64,000 nucleotides of DNA from Verminephrobacter eiseniae EF01-2. Its GTDB lineage: Bacteria > Pseudomonadota > Gammaproteobacteria > Burkholderiales > Burkholderiaceae_C. Shown here in pieces: positions 18,905-27,911 of this stretch. A program made the translations under genes and the position numbers. The notes under the pieces were generated by a model. The model worked only from the letters and a program-made list of their open reading frames with translations, had not been told where the DNA came from and made no database searches. The stretch lies in assembly GCF_000015565.1 (NCBI RefSeq), contig NC_008786.1:4080501-4144500 (forward strand). Reading direction: 5' to 3'. Position 1 is the first letter of the stretch. Each line of letters opens with the position of its first letter.

Positions 18905-19657
18905 TTACTCCTTGACGGATTGATCGCCCAGGCGCGTGATGCGCACCACGGGGGGCGTGTTGGCGTAGAAGACGGCTTCGAGCGGGTAATCGCTGTCGCG
19001 AATGGCCGGCGAAGCGAGCACGCGGTCGATGGCATCGGGCAGGGTGCCGGTGAAGGCATCGGCGGCCGAGATCAGGATGTCGCGATCCGCATCCCAGACC
19101 AGCTTGTGGCCGGCCTGCTTCGCCCAGCGGTCGAAGGTGGCCTCCAAACGCACATCCGAGGTCAGGATCGTCCAGTGCTGCACCGGGGTGCCAGCGGCCT
19201 GTTGCAATCCCTGGTCGAGGCCCGCAGAGGGCTGCGCGGGGTGCGCACCCTGGTATTGCCCGGCGTACTGGCCCGGATAGGCCGCCTGTTGACCGGGCGC
19301 GGCTTGAGGCGCCTGGACGCCCCCCGGGGCGCCGCGAAGGAAGAACTTGCGCTCGTTCCAGTCGATACGCGCCGTCATGCGCTCCTGGGCGAGCCAGCGA
19401 TCGAGCGCGATCAACCAAGGCTCGCCTGCTGACATGTGCAACTGGCTCGGGCGCCGGACATCCATGTCCTTGTGCGCAAAGCCATCCCAGCCGGGCGGGA
19501 ATATCGTTCGTGCCGCCGTCATCAGGTCGGTGCGCATATCGACCATGGACGGCGCGGCTTCGCTGCGGGATGCCTGGCCGATATGCTCGATACGCGGCTG
19601 CGCATGAACCTGCGCAACCGCAACCAAAATGATGCAGCGGGCGATTGTCTTCAGCAT
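18905..19657 (-). CDS. pilL: PilL-like periplasmic protein with TcpQ domain
   Basis: A 250-residue secreted protein: signal peptide cut after VHA, a helical N-terminal part, a repetitive Gln/Gly/Tyr/Pro linker (residues 115-150) and a C-terminal TcpQ-type domain (HWTILTSDVRLEATFDRWAK, AVFYANTPPVVRI). TcpQ/PilL proteins stabilise the secretin in the outer membrane. Its start overlaps the preceding transglycosylase by 7 bases. Confidence 0.82.
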   Translation of the reverse strand: MLKTIARCIILVAVAQVHAQPRIEHIGQASRSEAAPSMVDMRTDLMTAARTIFPPGWDGFAHKDMDVRRPSQLHMSAGEPWLIALDRWLAQERMTARIDWNERKFFLRGAPGGVQAPQAAPGQQAAYPGQYAGQYQGAHPAQPSAGLDQGLQQAAGTPVQHWTILTSDVRLEATFDRWAKQAGHKLVWDADRDILISAADAFTGTLPDAIDRVLASPAIRDSDYPLEAVFYANTPPVVRITRLGDQSVKE

Positions 19658-20385
19658 AGGTGCTTTTCGGGGGGTTCAACGGTGGATGTCTGAATGCGCC
19701 TCAAATGCCCCAGCACATCGGCCAGATAGGGCTGATGGAGCGCCGGGGTGCGGCTGTGGTAGCGGGCGATGGCCGAGCGCCAATTGCCGGTGGCCAGAAA
19801 ATGCTCGTTCAAGATCTGGCCGGCCACCTGGATGTTGGCCACCGGATCGAACGCGGCTTGTATGCTTGCGAACTTTCCGGAATGCCAGCGCCAGTTCACC
19901 TGCATCACCGAGACATCGAAGTTCGTGATGCCCTGTGCCAGCAGATATTTCGCCGCAGCCACGGCTTGCTGCCGCGATGGAAGGCGGTAACTGCGGCCGC
20001 TCCAATGGATCGACCAGGGCCAGAAGCGGCCATTCAGGCCCGTTTCCTTGAGCGCGATGGCCGTCAGGATTTCAGCGGGAATTGGCGCGCCCGTGATGCG
20101 CGCCAGCGTCGTCAACGGCGCTGCAGACCAGATTCCCCGGCCCTCGGCCATCGCATCGATGATGTTTTCATCGAGCCGTCCATTCGTCCAGACAGCGTGC
20201 CCCGCGCGCAGCAGCCGGCTTGCATTCGATGAATCATTGCCGTCCACACGGGATTGAACCAGTTTGCCGTTGGCGCAGGAATAAACCGACAACCAGCCAT
20301 CGGACGGGCCTGCATCCGCATCCATCGGGCAAGCGAATGTGGCAATGGCTGCTGTGACAAAGAAATGGAGACAACCTGAGCGCAT
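19651..20385 (-). CDS. pilT: Lytic transglycosylase of the pilus/conjugation cluster
   Basis: A 244-residue secreted SLT-type transglycosylase. After a signal peptide, the catalytic Glu lies in ILTAIALKETGLNG, and VMQVNWRWH and IARYHSRTPA fit the later SLT motifs. Such enzymes (PilT of IncI plasmids, VirB1 in other systems) open the peptidoglycan for pilus or channel assembly. The symbol follows IncI naming and is unrelated to the PilT retraction ATPase. The ATG at 20385 is chosen because the longer frame lacks a signal-like start. It is the first gene after the terminator-like hairpin at 20532-20561. Confidence 0.85.
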   Translation of the reverse strand: MRSGCLHFFVTAAIATFACPMDADAGPSDGWLSVYSCANGKLVQSRVDGNDSSNASRLLRAGHAVWTNGRLDENIIDAMAEGRGIWSAAPLTTLARITGAPIPAEILTAIALKETGLNGRFWPWSIHWSGRSYRLPSRQQAVAAAKYLLAQGITNFDVSVMQVNWRWHSGKFASIQAAFDPVANIQVAGQILNEHFLATGNWRSAIARYHSRTPALHQPYLADVLGHLRRIQTSTVEPPEKHLC

Positions 20386-20531
20386 CGGCAGATTACAAAC
20401 TGCCAACCCCTGGTGTCCCGAGTGAATGTTTGATCTGACCCGGCAGCTTTTACCGCATCAGCCCGTTCTGATGCGCCAACGGATTCACCAACGGATCGGT
20501 ACGATCGCGCTTGGCGAAAAGGTGCTTCACC

Positions 20532-20561
20532 CAAAAAAAGACCGGCCAAATTTGGCCGGTC
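20532..20561 (-). terminator. Palindromic terminator between the trb and pil blocks
   Basis: Read leftward, an 11+11-base perfect palindrome (half GACCGGCCAAA) is followed directly by seven T residues. It is a rho-independent terminator or attenuator downstream of the small periplasmic protein gene. The palindrome is a one-base-per-arm variant of the element's repeated 22-bp palindrome. It could lower expression of the pil-trbFGI half relative to trbB-L. Confidence 0.75.
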
Positions 20562-20585
20562 GCTTGCGTTGGGACAGCAGTGGTG

Positions 20586-20888
20586 TCAGCGCTGGAACAG
20601 GGGAACGTATTCCTCGGGCTTGCCATTGTGTGATTCCTGCGGATACAGGGGCCGATAGCTGGCCGGTGCAGGCGCAGCATGGTCGCCATCGGCCAAATCC
20701 TGGATGCGCCCAGCCGTTGCCGTCCGGCACAGGGCATTGGCGCGTTCGGCGCCCAGCGTGTTGCGCCAGACGAGCGCGGCCTCGAACACACCGTCAGTGT
20801 TCATGCTGCATTGCACATTCGATTGGGCGGGCACAGGGCCAGCGCAGCACAGGGCCAGCCCGATGACGGACAGATGGTTCAGTTTCAT
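20586..20888 (-). CDS. Small periplasmic protein downstream of trbL
   Basis: A 100-residue protein with a signal peptide (MKLNHLSVIGLALCCAGPVPA) and two cysteines in the mature part (QCSMNTDG, NALCRTA). I do not recognise a family. Its place between trbL and the pilus cluster, where small entry-exclusion or assembly proteins such as TrbK often lie, suggests a conjugation role, but there is no lipobox and no specific motif. Confidence 0.65.
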   Translation of the reverse strand: MKLNHLSVIGLALCCAGPVPAQSNVQCSMNTDGVFEAALVWRNTLGAERANALCRTATAGRIQDLADGDHAAPAPASYRPLYPQESHNGKPEEYVPLFQR

Positions 20889-20912
20889 GGGTTCTCCCGA
20901 TTCAAAAACAAG

Positions 20913-22109
20913 TCACTTCTGCGCGCCATCCGTCAAATCAGCCGCCTGCCTGATGGCCTGCTTGGCCTCACCGCCTCCGGCCGAGCCGCGATCAAAGCCG
21001 GCCTGCGCGGCGCTGCCCATTGCGCTACCCATTGCGCCGCCCACTCTCGACATCACGGAACCCGCACCAGCGGCTGCCATGGCACCAGCGGCCATGGCGC
21101 CTGCGCCTTTCACCGCATTGGCCACACCTTCGCCAGCCTTGCCACTCATGGCATTGCCAGCACCCGTGCGCCCGGGCAGCAGCGCGTCGGCGAATCCGGG
21201 AATCGCACTGAACACCTTGCCCAGCCCGGCCGCCACCAGGGCAATGGCGATGGCCTTGCCAATGGTTGCCTTGTCGTTCGGGGTTTGAAACTTGTCCGCC
21301 ACATCGATGACCAGTTCCTGCACCAACACCATCGCAATGATTGCAAGGGCCGTGAGCATGGCGGCGTTGATCAGGAAATTCAGCCATTGATCGAGCCATC
21401 TGCGGGTTTTGGGCAGTGGCAGGGTGGCGATGAACAGCGGCCCGAGCGCAACGCCAATCCCCAGGGCCACCGGGCCAATCAGAAACACGCCGATCAACTC
21501 CTTGCAGGCCAGCAAAATGAAAACAAAAGCGATGGCCAGAAACAGCAGGGTGATCAGCATTTCACCAAGCACTTCTGCAAATTTGAGGGTAAATCCCGCC
21601 TCTTTCACACTTGCGGCAAACATTTTGGAAAACGTCCTCAGAAACACATTCACGAAACCCATGAATGCCTCCCCCACGCTTTTTCCGGTGACCTCGATGA
21701 CCTCCTGCCCGAGCTGGACGATATCGTTGACGAGCATGCCGTAATTGGCCAGCAGGAGCGCCGTCAGCACGGCAAAAATCAGCGGCTCGACCATCGCTGT
21801 CAGCGCCGAACTCTTGTCGATCATCGCCACCAGCAATGCCCACAGCATGGCAATCAGCGCCAGCCCGGCCGCCAACCCCATCGCCAGGGGATCGAGCTTG
21901 TCCGCAATCGTCATTGCCGAATCGACAAAGAGTTGAATCAGGTTTTTCCCAAGGATGGAGTTGATGATGTCGGCAATGAAAACCAACGAATCGGCAGGGC
22001 CTGGTTCTTGCCCTTGCGCATATGCACCGCCCGAAATCATCGACAGCGCCAATGGCCAGACAGCGGATTTTCCTTTGCCAACACCCATGGGAGCCCCTGG
22101 ATCCTTCAA
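20913..22109 (-). CDS. trbL: Type IV secretion channel protein TrbL/VirB6
   Basis: A 398-residue polytopic protein with at least six hydrophobic helices between residues 15 and 300 (LAAGLALIAMLWALLVAMI, LLFLAIAFVFILLACKELIGVF, AMLTALAIIAMVLVQELVI). A Gly/Ala-rich tail with GAGAMAAGAMAAAG follows, as in TrbL. VirB6-type proteins form the inner-membrane channel. Its ATG overlaps the trbJ stop. Confidence 0.9.
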   Translation of the reverse strand: MKDPGAPMGVGKGKSAVWPLALSMISGGAYAQGQEPGPADSLVFIADIINSILGKNLIQLFVDSAMTIADKLDPLAMGLAAGLALIAMLWALLVAMIDKSSALTAMVEPLIFAVLTALLLANYGMLVNDIVQLGQEVIEVTGKSVGEAFMGFVNVFLRTFSKMFAASVKEAGFTLKFAEVLGEMLITLLFLAIAFVFILLACKELIGVFLIGPVALGIGVALGPLFIATLPLPKTRRWLDQWLNFLINAAMLTALAIIAMVLVQELVIDVADKFQTPNDKATIGKAIAIALVAAGLGKVFSAIPGFADALLPGRTGAGNAMSGKAGEGVANAVKGAGAMAAGAMAAAGAGSVMSRVGGAMGSAMGSAAQAGFDRGSAGGGEAKQAIRQAADLTDGAQK

Positions 22110-22858
22110 TCGCCTTGATGGCGGTTCGACAGCGAACGAACGATGGCAGCGTCCCGCTCGAAGGCCTGCTTTTCCCTGCGGCGGTATTTGTCCAGATAGC
22201 TGTCGTAGTTCTTGCGCTGCAGGGCTTCGTCCTCGACCTTTTGCGCATGCATCTTGTTCGCCGCACTCATCGTGTACAGCATGCTCGAGCTCTGGTCGAT
22301 GAGCGTGCCGACCGCATTGACGGCCGCCTGGAGCGCTTGCGTCGGGCCGCTGACACTCTTGAGGTTCAGCAGGATTTTCCGGTTCGCCTCGTAGGCCTGC
22401 CGGACCTGCTGGTCGGCCGCGTAGGCCGAGTCCAACAGCATCGTTGCCTGCTCGTCGCCGCGATCCTTGCGTTCGGCAATCCCGGAGGCGAACTCCTGCC
22501 AGTGGCCGTAAGGCGATGCGCCGAAGACGTTCTGGATGTCTTCGATGGCCGTCTTGCTCTGGCGCAACGCACCCTGGAGTTGCTGGCCTGCCTGGATGAT
22601 GCCCAGCAGTTCCTGCATCTCGGCCGATGCCGCGAAGGAATCGAACAGCGGCTGGGAAGCCGCGTTCGATCGAATGTCCTGCTCCAGTTGCCGGGTCTGG
22701 GTGATCAGGCTGGCCGTGGTCTTGACTGCCGTGATGATGTTTTCGACATGGTTCAGCGGGTCATAGACCAGACGCTGAGCGAATACGGAGGTTGTCGGAA
22801 GCGCCGCTGCGCAGGCGAGCGCGCCACAAGCGAGCCATGTTCGATGCAATCTTTTCAT
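22106..22858 (-). CDS. trbJ: Conjugal transfer protein TrbJ (VirB5-like)
   Basis: A 250-residue secreted protein with a signal peptide cut after VFA and then QRLVYDPLNHVENIITAV, the hallmark start of TrbJ. The remainder is mostly helical, like VirB5 proteins at the pilus tip. ATG at 22858 overlaps the trbE stop. Confidence 0.9.
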   Translation of the reverse strand: MKRLHRTWLACGALACAAALPTTSVFAQRLVYDPLNHVENIITAVKTTASLITQTRQLEQDIRSNAASQPLFDSFAASAEMQELLGIIQAGQQLQGALRQSKTAIEDIQNVFGASPYGHWQEFASGIAERKDRGDEQATMLLDSAYAADQQVRQAYEANRKILLNLKSVSGPTQALQAAVNAVGTLIDQSSSMLYTMSAANKMHAQKVEDEALQRKNYDSYLDKYRRREKQAFERDAAIVRSLSNRHQGD

Positions 22859-25326
22859 TGCTTTCTCCGCAGAGCCTGTCCGATGTACCACCCGCGCCAG
22901 TCTTGCCTGCCGCTGGCCTTGGCCTGGTCGAACAGATCCTGATAGGCCGGCTCCGAGCGCAGGTGGGCCAATGTATAGTCATCGAAATCCGTGCGCAGCG
23001 TCTGGCAATTGCCGCTGAAAATCCGCAGGTAATCGCGCTTGGGGGTCAGCTCGCCGATCAGGGACACCTGTTCGTGCGTCATGCCGAACATGCTTCGATA
23101 CAACGGGCGGTGGTTTTCCAGGCGCGGGTTGTAGCCCAGGATCAGGTTCGGCACGTTGTCGGCCAGGGTGGCCCGGATCTTCTCGCTTTCGATGCCCGAT
23201 ACCGCTTGCGGCGACTGCACCGTGAGCCACACCATCGCGTTGAGTTTGCGGAATGTCTTGAGCCAGCCGTCGATGGCGTCGAGGAACGCGCCGTCGTTCA
23301 GCACAAAGGAAGCCTCCTCCAGGTAGATCAGCGTCGGGCGCCCGGTCAGTTGCCGCTCGATGACCGTCAGGGCATGGTCGAGGAAGGCGCGCGCGAGCCG
23401 CTCCACGGACATGATGCCGCGCATCTCGATGCAGGTCCAATCCGCAACCTCGAAATCGTCTTGCACCGAATCGAAGTACCCGAAAGGCCCGCCCTCGACC
23501 CACTCGGACAGCAGCACCTGCAGCTTGCGGGGCAGCAGCGTCCACACCGTGGACAGGCGCAGCTCCTGCGAGGATTGCGCGACGTTGTCCAGCACGCGGT
23601 ACAGCTCCTGGCGATCCTCGGCGAGCACGCCATCACCGGCCTCGGCAATGCGGCGCAACAGGAACTCGCGCGCCTGCACCTTGCCCAGGTCGCCATGGCG
23701 CAGGTTCGACAGGGGATTGAGCCGCATGCCGTTGGATCGCATGTCCATGTGCGTGCCACCGGCAAGCCCGGTGATGATCCGGCATGAGCGATCGCGGTCG
23801 AAGATGATGACCTGGCCGCGCTCGTAGCGCGTGAACTGGGACAGGCAGTAGTTGACGAACGTCGTCTTGCCGCCGCCCGTGGGCATGACCAGCAGGGTGT
23901 GTCCGACCTGCCCGACGAACGGATCGAAATGCACCTGCGTGCCCAGCATCGACTGGAACGTCGCCAGCGGCGGAACATGCTTGCCATAGACCTGGCTGGA
24001 CAGATGCTGGCAGTAGTTCGAGCCAGCCTCGGCGGTCACGAGCGGCGCCGCCTGGGCCACCAGCTCGGCGTTCGCGAGCATCAGCCGCCGGTTGGTGGCC
24101 CACTGCCCCGGCAGCATGGACAGGTAGGACGCTTTCAGGCCCACACGCTCGCGAATCAAGGGGATCTTGCTCAGCGAGCGCAGCGCCTCATCGGCACGCT
24201 GCTCGGCCGCCCGGGCGCTCTCATCGAGCACGATGAGCGTCATCGAGTGGTGCACGAAGCCCAGGTTTTCTGCCAGTTGCCGGCGCATCGCTTGCAGGCA
24301 TTGCGCATACAGATCGGCCTTGCCCGGATCGACTTCGGGCTGCGCTCCGTTCAGGTATGCGCCCACCCGCTGCAGCAGCGTGCTCTGGGTCATGCGGTAG
24401 TAGCGCGTGACCTCATCGAGCGTGGCCCGCGCCGTGGCCGCACTCATGCACTTGATCACATGCACGAGGCGCAACTCCATGTGCAGGCCCAGGATGCCCA
24501 GCAAGGTGGCCGCAGACGCCGGGTAATCCTTCAGGGTCAAGGCAACACCGAAGACATGGCGATCGGGCCCATAGCTGATCAACACCTCCCGGCCGAATTT
24601 CACATCCGACAGCGCCGCCGCTGCGTCGAGCATCGAGTGGGGCAGCACTTGGTGATCCGGCTCGGCCCGGTGGCTGAGGTTCGCCATCCGCACCAGGCAG
24701 TTGTCCAACTTCCAGCCGCCCATGCGGCGCAAGGAGACGACGCTGTTGGCCGCGATGAATTGACGGATGCCGCCCTCGGCTTGCCGGATGTTCTCATCGA
24801 GCTGCCGGGCGTCATGCAGCACGGCGTTCCTGAAATTGCGCGCCGGATCGAGCCCCGACAGCAGCGCCGCAGGCAGCGACTGCCCTTGCTCTGTCATCCT
24901 GCGGCGAACCTGGTCCATGAAGGCATACACGCCAGTCTCGCCGGTGTAAGAGATGAACGCCCGAAAGTCGATCGTGAAGACCCGGCCGCTGTCGTACTGG
25001 AGCTTGCGCCGGGCCGCCATCGCCGCGTGCAGGCCGTCATGCGCGTCCGATTCCCACTGATCCGGGGCCAGCTTCTTGCGCTTGTCGATCACCCACCAGA
25101 TGTAGAACCGCTCATCGAGCGCCTGCAGCGCCTTTTGCAATTGCAGCACGGCGCTGTCGATGACGAGCGGATTGTCCTCATCGATGTCCACGCCCGTGTA
25201 CTCGAACGCCGCGAGCAGCGAGCCGTCCTTGCACAGCACGAGATCCGGCGTCACATGCACCAGCCACGGCAGAAACTGGGCCAGGGATTCGGTGCAGCCT
25301 TCGGGCGAGCGGGCGCGCAAAGCCAT
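22855..25326 (-). CDS. trbE: Conjugation ATPase TrbE/VirB4
   Basis: An 823-residue ATPase of normal length for the family. Walker A PTGGGKTTF lies near residue 485 and the Walker B region TLIYLEEASFVL near 665; VWLTVQSPQAV matches a later conserved block. VirB4 ATPases energise pilus biogenesis and substrate transfer at the inner membrane. The start at 25326 shares one base with the trbD stop (TAATG); a much longer open frame upstream is only antisense to trbD and trbC. Confidence 0.93.
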   Translation of the reverse strand: MALRARSPEGCTESLAQFLPWLVHVTPDLVLCKDGSLLAAFEYTGVDIDEDNPLVIDSAVLQLQKALQALDERFYIWWVIDKRKKLAPDQWESDAHDGLHAAMAARRKLQYDSGRVFTIDFRAFISYTGETGVYAFMDQVRRRMTEQGQSLPAALLSGLDPARNFRNAVLHDARQLDENIRQAEGGIRQFIAANSVVSLRRMGGWKLDNCLVRMANLSHRAEPDHQVLPHSMLDAAAALSDVKFGREVLISYGPDRHVFGVALTLKDYPASAATLLGILGLHMELRLVHVIKCMSAATARATLDEVTRYYRMTQSTLLQRVGAYLNGAQPEVDPGKADLYAQCLQAMRRQLAENLGFVHHSMTLIVLDESARAAEQRADEALRSLSKIPLIRERVGLKASYLSMLPGQWATNRRLMLANAELVAQAAPLVTAEAGSNYCQHLSSQVYGKHVPPLATFQSMLGTQVHFDPFVGQVGHTLLVMPTGGGKTTFVNYCLSQFTRYERGQVIIFDRDRSCRIITGLAGGTHMDMRSNGMRLNPLSNLRHGDLGKVQAREFLLRRIAEAGDGVLAEDRQELYRVLDNVAQSSQELRLSTVWTLLPRKLQVLLSEWVEGGPFGYFDSVQDDFEVADWTCIEMRGIMSVERLARAFLDHALTVIERQLTGRPTLIYLEEASFVLNDGAFLDAIDGWLKTFRKLNAMVWLTVQSPQAVSGIESEKIRATLADNVPNLILGYNPRLENHRPLYRSMFGMTHEQVSLIGELTPKRDYLRIFSGNCQTLRTDFDDYTLAHLRSEPAYQDLFDQAKASGRQDWRGWYIGQALRRKQ

Positions 25327-25643
25327 TACAGCGCAACCCCCCGGGCATGGCCCGCCGGGCGGGAGTCGAACCTCTCGCCGTGGCTGGGCACGCCCGCCTT
25401 CAAGTCGTTGGGCACGCATTCGTGCAGCAGGTACAGATCGACGATCCCGGGGTCGATGCGGAAGAACCAGGACAGGGCTTTGTGGACCATCGCCGCCACC
25501 GGCAGCCACACCAGGCCCCAGGGCAATCCCACGGTCAGCATGGCGAGCAGGCACAGCGACCAGATCAGGCTCGCCGAGCGCGCCCCGACTCCCGCCGTCA
25601 TGCGCGCTCGCCGCAGAACCGGGTAATCGACTGCTGCTTGCAC
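25326..25643 (-). CDS. trbD: Conjugal transfer protein TrbD/VirB3
   Basis: A 105-residue inner-membrane protein with one long or two short helices (ASLIWSLCLLAMLTVGLPWGL, LPVAAMVHKALSWFF). Size, topology and position between trbC and trbE fit VirB3, which docks VirB4 to the pilus machinery. The C-terminal tail is longer than usual. Confidence 0.85.
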   Translation of the reverse strand: MQAAVDYPVLRRARMTAGVGARSASLIWSLCLLAMLTVGLPWGLVWLPVAAMVHKALSWFFRIDPGIVDLYLLHECVPNDLKAGVPSHGERFDSRPAGHARGVAL

Positions 25644-25646
25644 GGC

Positions 25647-25997
25647 TCAGATCGAGCAGGTCGGCGACAGGCCCGTCAGACCGATCAGGTACACCACGGC
25701 GGCGGCAATCGAGCAGCCGATGATCACGTACAAGATGATGTCGCCCACCACGGACGACTTCACGAAAAAGCTGTTGATGATGTACACCAGCACCGAGATG
25801 ATGGCCGCTGCGGTAAGAATCGTCTTGATCCACCCCGCAACCTCGCACAGGCCCGATGCCGATTGGCTCGCGCCTGCGCCGCCCGTCTGCGCAAAAACCT
25901 CCGGACTCAGCGCCAATGCCATCAGCATGAACCAGCCAAACGACTTGCAGAGCCGGAGCGCCAGGTCACTGGCAAAGATATTCAAGAGCATATTCAC
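25647..25997 (-). CDS. trbC: Conjugative pilin TrbC/VirB2
   Basis: A 116-residue pilin precursor: long signal sequence ending PEVFAQ, then two membrane helices (IKTILTAAAIISVLVYIINSFFV and ILYVIIGCSIAAAVVYLIGL). TrbC-type pilins are trimmed and sometimes cyclised. Its start overlaps the 3' end of trbB by about 30 bases; a shorter start at the MLMALALS methionine is possible. Confidence 0.88.
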   Translation of the reverse strand: MNMLLNIFASDLALRLCKSFGWFMLMALALSPEVFAQTGGAGASQSASGLCEVAGWIKTILTAAAIISVLVYIINSFFVKSSVVGDIILYVIIGCSIAAAVVYLIGLTGLSPTCSI

Positions 25998-26970
25998 CCT
26001 CTTTCACTCCCTGAACCAGGGCGATTTCAGCCACACGGCGCACACTTTTGGCCACACCGCTGTCCATGCAATACCGGCGCTCGCAATACACGATCAAATG
26101 AATGCAATTGGTGATGTACCTTTGCGCCGCCGCCGGCGACATCTGCACCCCGGGCGGCAAGGACATCTGAAACAGCATCTCCAGGGTGCTCAAGGCCCCC
26201 GCAGCCGATGCGGCGTGCAGCGTCGTCACGCTGCCGCCATGGCCGGAGGAAAGTGCGCGCAACAAATCGAAGGTGTCGTCGCCGCGCGTCTCGGAAAGAA
26301 TCAAGCGATCGAAGCGCGAACGCATGGCATGCTGAATCAGCACCTTGGCCGTCAGCCCGGTTTGCGGGCTCGCCAGCATGCATTCCTTGTTCTCGACGCG
26401 CAGCGCAATCTCGCGCGCGTCTTCGATGAGGCCGATGCGCTCATTGCCAGGCAGGTCCATCAAAATGGCGTTGGCGAGCGTCGTTTTTCCGCCTGACGTG
26501 GGGCCGGCAAAAACGCAGTTCTTCTTGTCTTCGATGATCAGGCGCGTGAGCAGGTCGGCTTGATCGCGCCGGAGCATCCCCCATTCGATCAATACATCCT
26601 TGGTCGGGCGCTCCTGCGGCTCCAGGTGCTTGCGGATGGTGATCGTCGTGCCACGGGAATCGACACCGATCAGTGCGCCGGCAAACCGCAGGCCGCCCAC
26701 CGCCGCACTTACCACCGCATCCTTGCCGCCGGCGATCAGATCGATGCCCGTGCCGTTGACGCCACTGGCCTTGGCCACGGCAGTCAGTGCAATGCGGCGA
26801 TCGGCCTCCGGGAGCACCAATTCCGTTTTATCGATGACCCCCTGGCGCTCCACCCAGACACGACCGTCGGCCGTCACCATGATTTCGGTGACGCTCCTGT
26901 CGCGCATGATTTGAGAGATTGGCGATAGCGCTCTCTCGATGATGCCGTTGACGATTTCCGCGTTGATCAT
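25966..26970 (-). CDS. trbB: Conjugation ATPase TrbB/VirB11
   Basis: A 334-residue hexameric secretion ATPase. The N-terminal domain contains VTEIMVTADGRVWVERQG; Walker A GPTSGGKTTL lies near residue 160, followed by the Asp box (IGLIEDAREI), ILSETRGDD and the His box SVTTLHAASA. VirB11 works with VirB4 in pilus assembly and transfer. It is the first gene of the leftward operon. ATG at 26970 is chosen; a TTG three codons upstream is also open. Confidence 0.93.
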   Translation of the reverse strand: MINAEIVNGIIERALSPISQIMRDRSVTEIMVTADGRVWVERQGVIDKTELVLPEADRRIALTAVAKASGVNGTGIDLIAGGKDAVVSAAVGGLRFAGALIGVDSRGTTITIRKHLEPQERPTKDVLIEWGMLRRDQADLLTRLIIEDKKNCVFAGPTSGGKTTLANAILMDLPGNERIGLIEDAREIALRVENKECMLASPQTGLTAKVLIQHAMRSRFDRLILSETRGDDTFDLLRALSSGHGGSVTTLHAASAAGALSTLEMLFQMSLPPGVQMSPAAAQRYITNCIHLIVYCERRYCMDSGVAKSVRRVAEIALVQGVKEGEYALEYLCQ

Positions 26971-27038
26971 TGCCGGCAATCATCAGCGCCCGCATGAACC
27001 GCCCAAAACCGAAAGCGGTGTCAAATCGGCAAGGATTC

Positions 27039-27060
27039 GACCGGCTAAATTTAGCCGGTC
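27039..27060. repeat. 22-bp perfect palindrome (single copy)
   Basis: Half-site GACCGGCTAAA followed by its exact complement. It lies about 70 bases upstream of trbB, in the leader of the conjugation operon. The same palindrome recurs in pairs at 47819-47927, 48113-48222 and 63597-63705. There is no T-run on either side, so termination is not its obvious role; it could be a protein-binding site. Confidence 0.85.
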
Positions 27061-27235
27061 ACGCGAAAGATAGGTGTGTTTCCCCAGGAATGTCTTTGGG
27101 GGCAGTGCGAATCGAGGCCATACTGACCGCAGACCCGGGCACCCGGCCCTGCACCGATACCCCGGCAAGCCGACCCGGCGCTTGAATCTGGCCATTCGAT
27201 GAGTATCCTGATTGTCTCGCCTCGCAGCCGCCGCC

Positions 27236-27301
27236 ATGAAGGAATGGAACGTGTATCTGAACGGCCGCTGCGTTGCCACCGTCAACGAAAATCATGAGTA
27301 A
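27236..27301 (+). CDS. Possible 21-residue leader peptide before the NERD gene
   Basis: ATG at 27236 opens a 21-codon frame (MKEWNVYLNGRCVATVNENH plus Glu) whose stop overlaps the start of the NERD gene by 8 bases. The overlap would couple translation. The sequence looks like the beginning of a small soluble protein, so it may instead be a truncated gene. Confidence 0.3.
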   Translation: MKEWNVYLNGRCVATVNENHE

Positions 27302-27911
27302 AAGGTCTAATGAATCCGAGGCATTCGGAACCAATCAAATTCTCCGGGCGTTCCGGCGCACCTATCCCGAATCCCGGGTGCTGCAGAATGTCATCCTGCC
27401 GCTGGATAACTTTGGCGCCTGTCCCACGGCCGAGTTCGACGTGATCGTGGTCTGCATGGCCGGTGTGTATCTCTTCGAGATCAAGGGCTATGATGAAGGC
27501 CGGATCGTGATCGACAAAGGCCCCGATGGCATGCAGCTTTGGAAGATCAACAAAATCAGCGGCCCGGTCGATATTCCCAACCCGATAGCCCAAGGTGGCC
27601 GCAAGATCCGCTACCTGCGCCAGTCGATCCCCAACTGCCAGATTCGCGGCTTCGTATATTTCACCAGCGAGCGCATCACCATCCCCGCCGACATCTCTGC
27701 CGACGTGGTGACTACGGCCGACCTGAGCTACCTGCCCCGTGTGCTGCGCTCCGATGCCAAGCGCCGCGACAGGCTGCTCACCGTCACAACGGTCAACGAC
27801 ATTGCCGATTCCATCCTGATGCTCGCCGAGGGCCACACCATGGAAGAACACATTCAGAACTGCCTTGCGACACACAAAAAGCCCAGGACCGAAGGCCACG
27901 CCATCCACTGA
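27294..27911 (+). CDS. NERD-domain protein
   Basis: A 205-residue protein with a nuclease-related (NERD) domain: GTNQILRAFRR, then CPTAEFDVIVVCMAGVYLFE and IKGYD. The Glu, Asp and E-x-K positions match the restriction-endonuclease-like core of NERD proteins. The C-terminal half is all alpha/beta with no helicase or kinase fusion. NERD proteins are often found near mobile elements and have a suspected nuclease role; the substrate is unknown. It is transcribed away from the trb operon, starting about 320 bases from trbB. Confidence 0.78.
   Translation: MSKRSNESEAFGTNQILRAFRRTYPESRVLQNVILPLDNFGACPTAEFDVIVVCMAGVYLFEIKGYDEGRIVIDKGPDGMQLWKINKISGPVDIPNPIAQGGRKIRYLRQSIPNCQIRGFVYFTSERITIPADISADVVTTADLSYLPRVLRSDAKRRDRLLTVTTVNDIADSILMLAEGHTMEEHIQNCLATHKKPRTEGHAIH

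Noticed and set aside
17033..19432. Rightward open frame of 799 codons
   Set aside because: Antisense to pilN and pilL; Arg/His/Gln-rich translation with no family features. GC-rich codon bias on the true strand creates such long shadows.
22855..25848. 997-codon version of trbE
   Set aside because: The extra N-terminal part reads antisense-like over trbD and trbC; the normal VirB4 start is at 25326.
27059..27334. Leftward 91-codon frame upstream of trbB
   Set aside because: No ribosome-binding site, overlaps the NERD start antisense, and composition is not gene-like.
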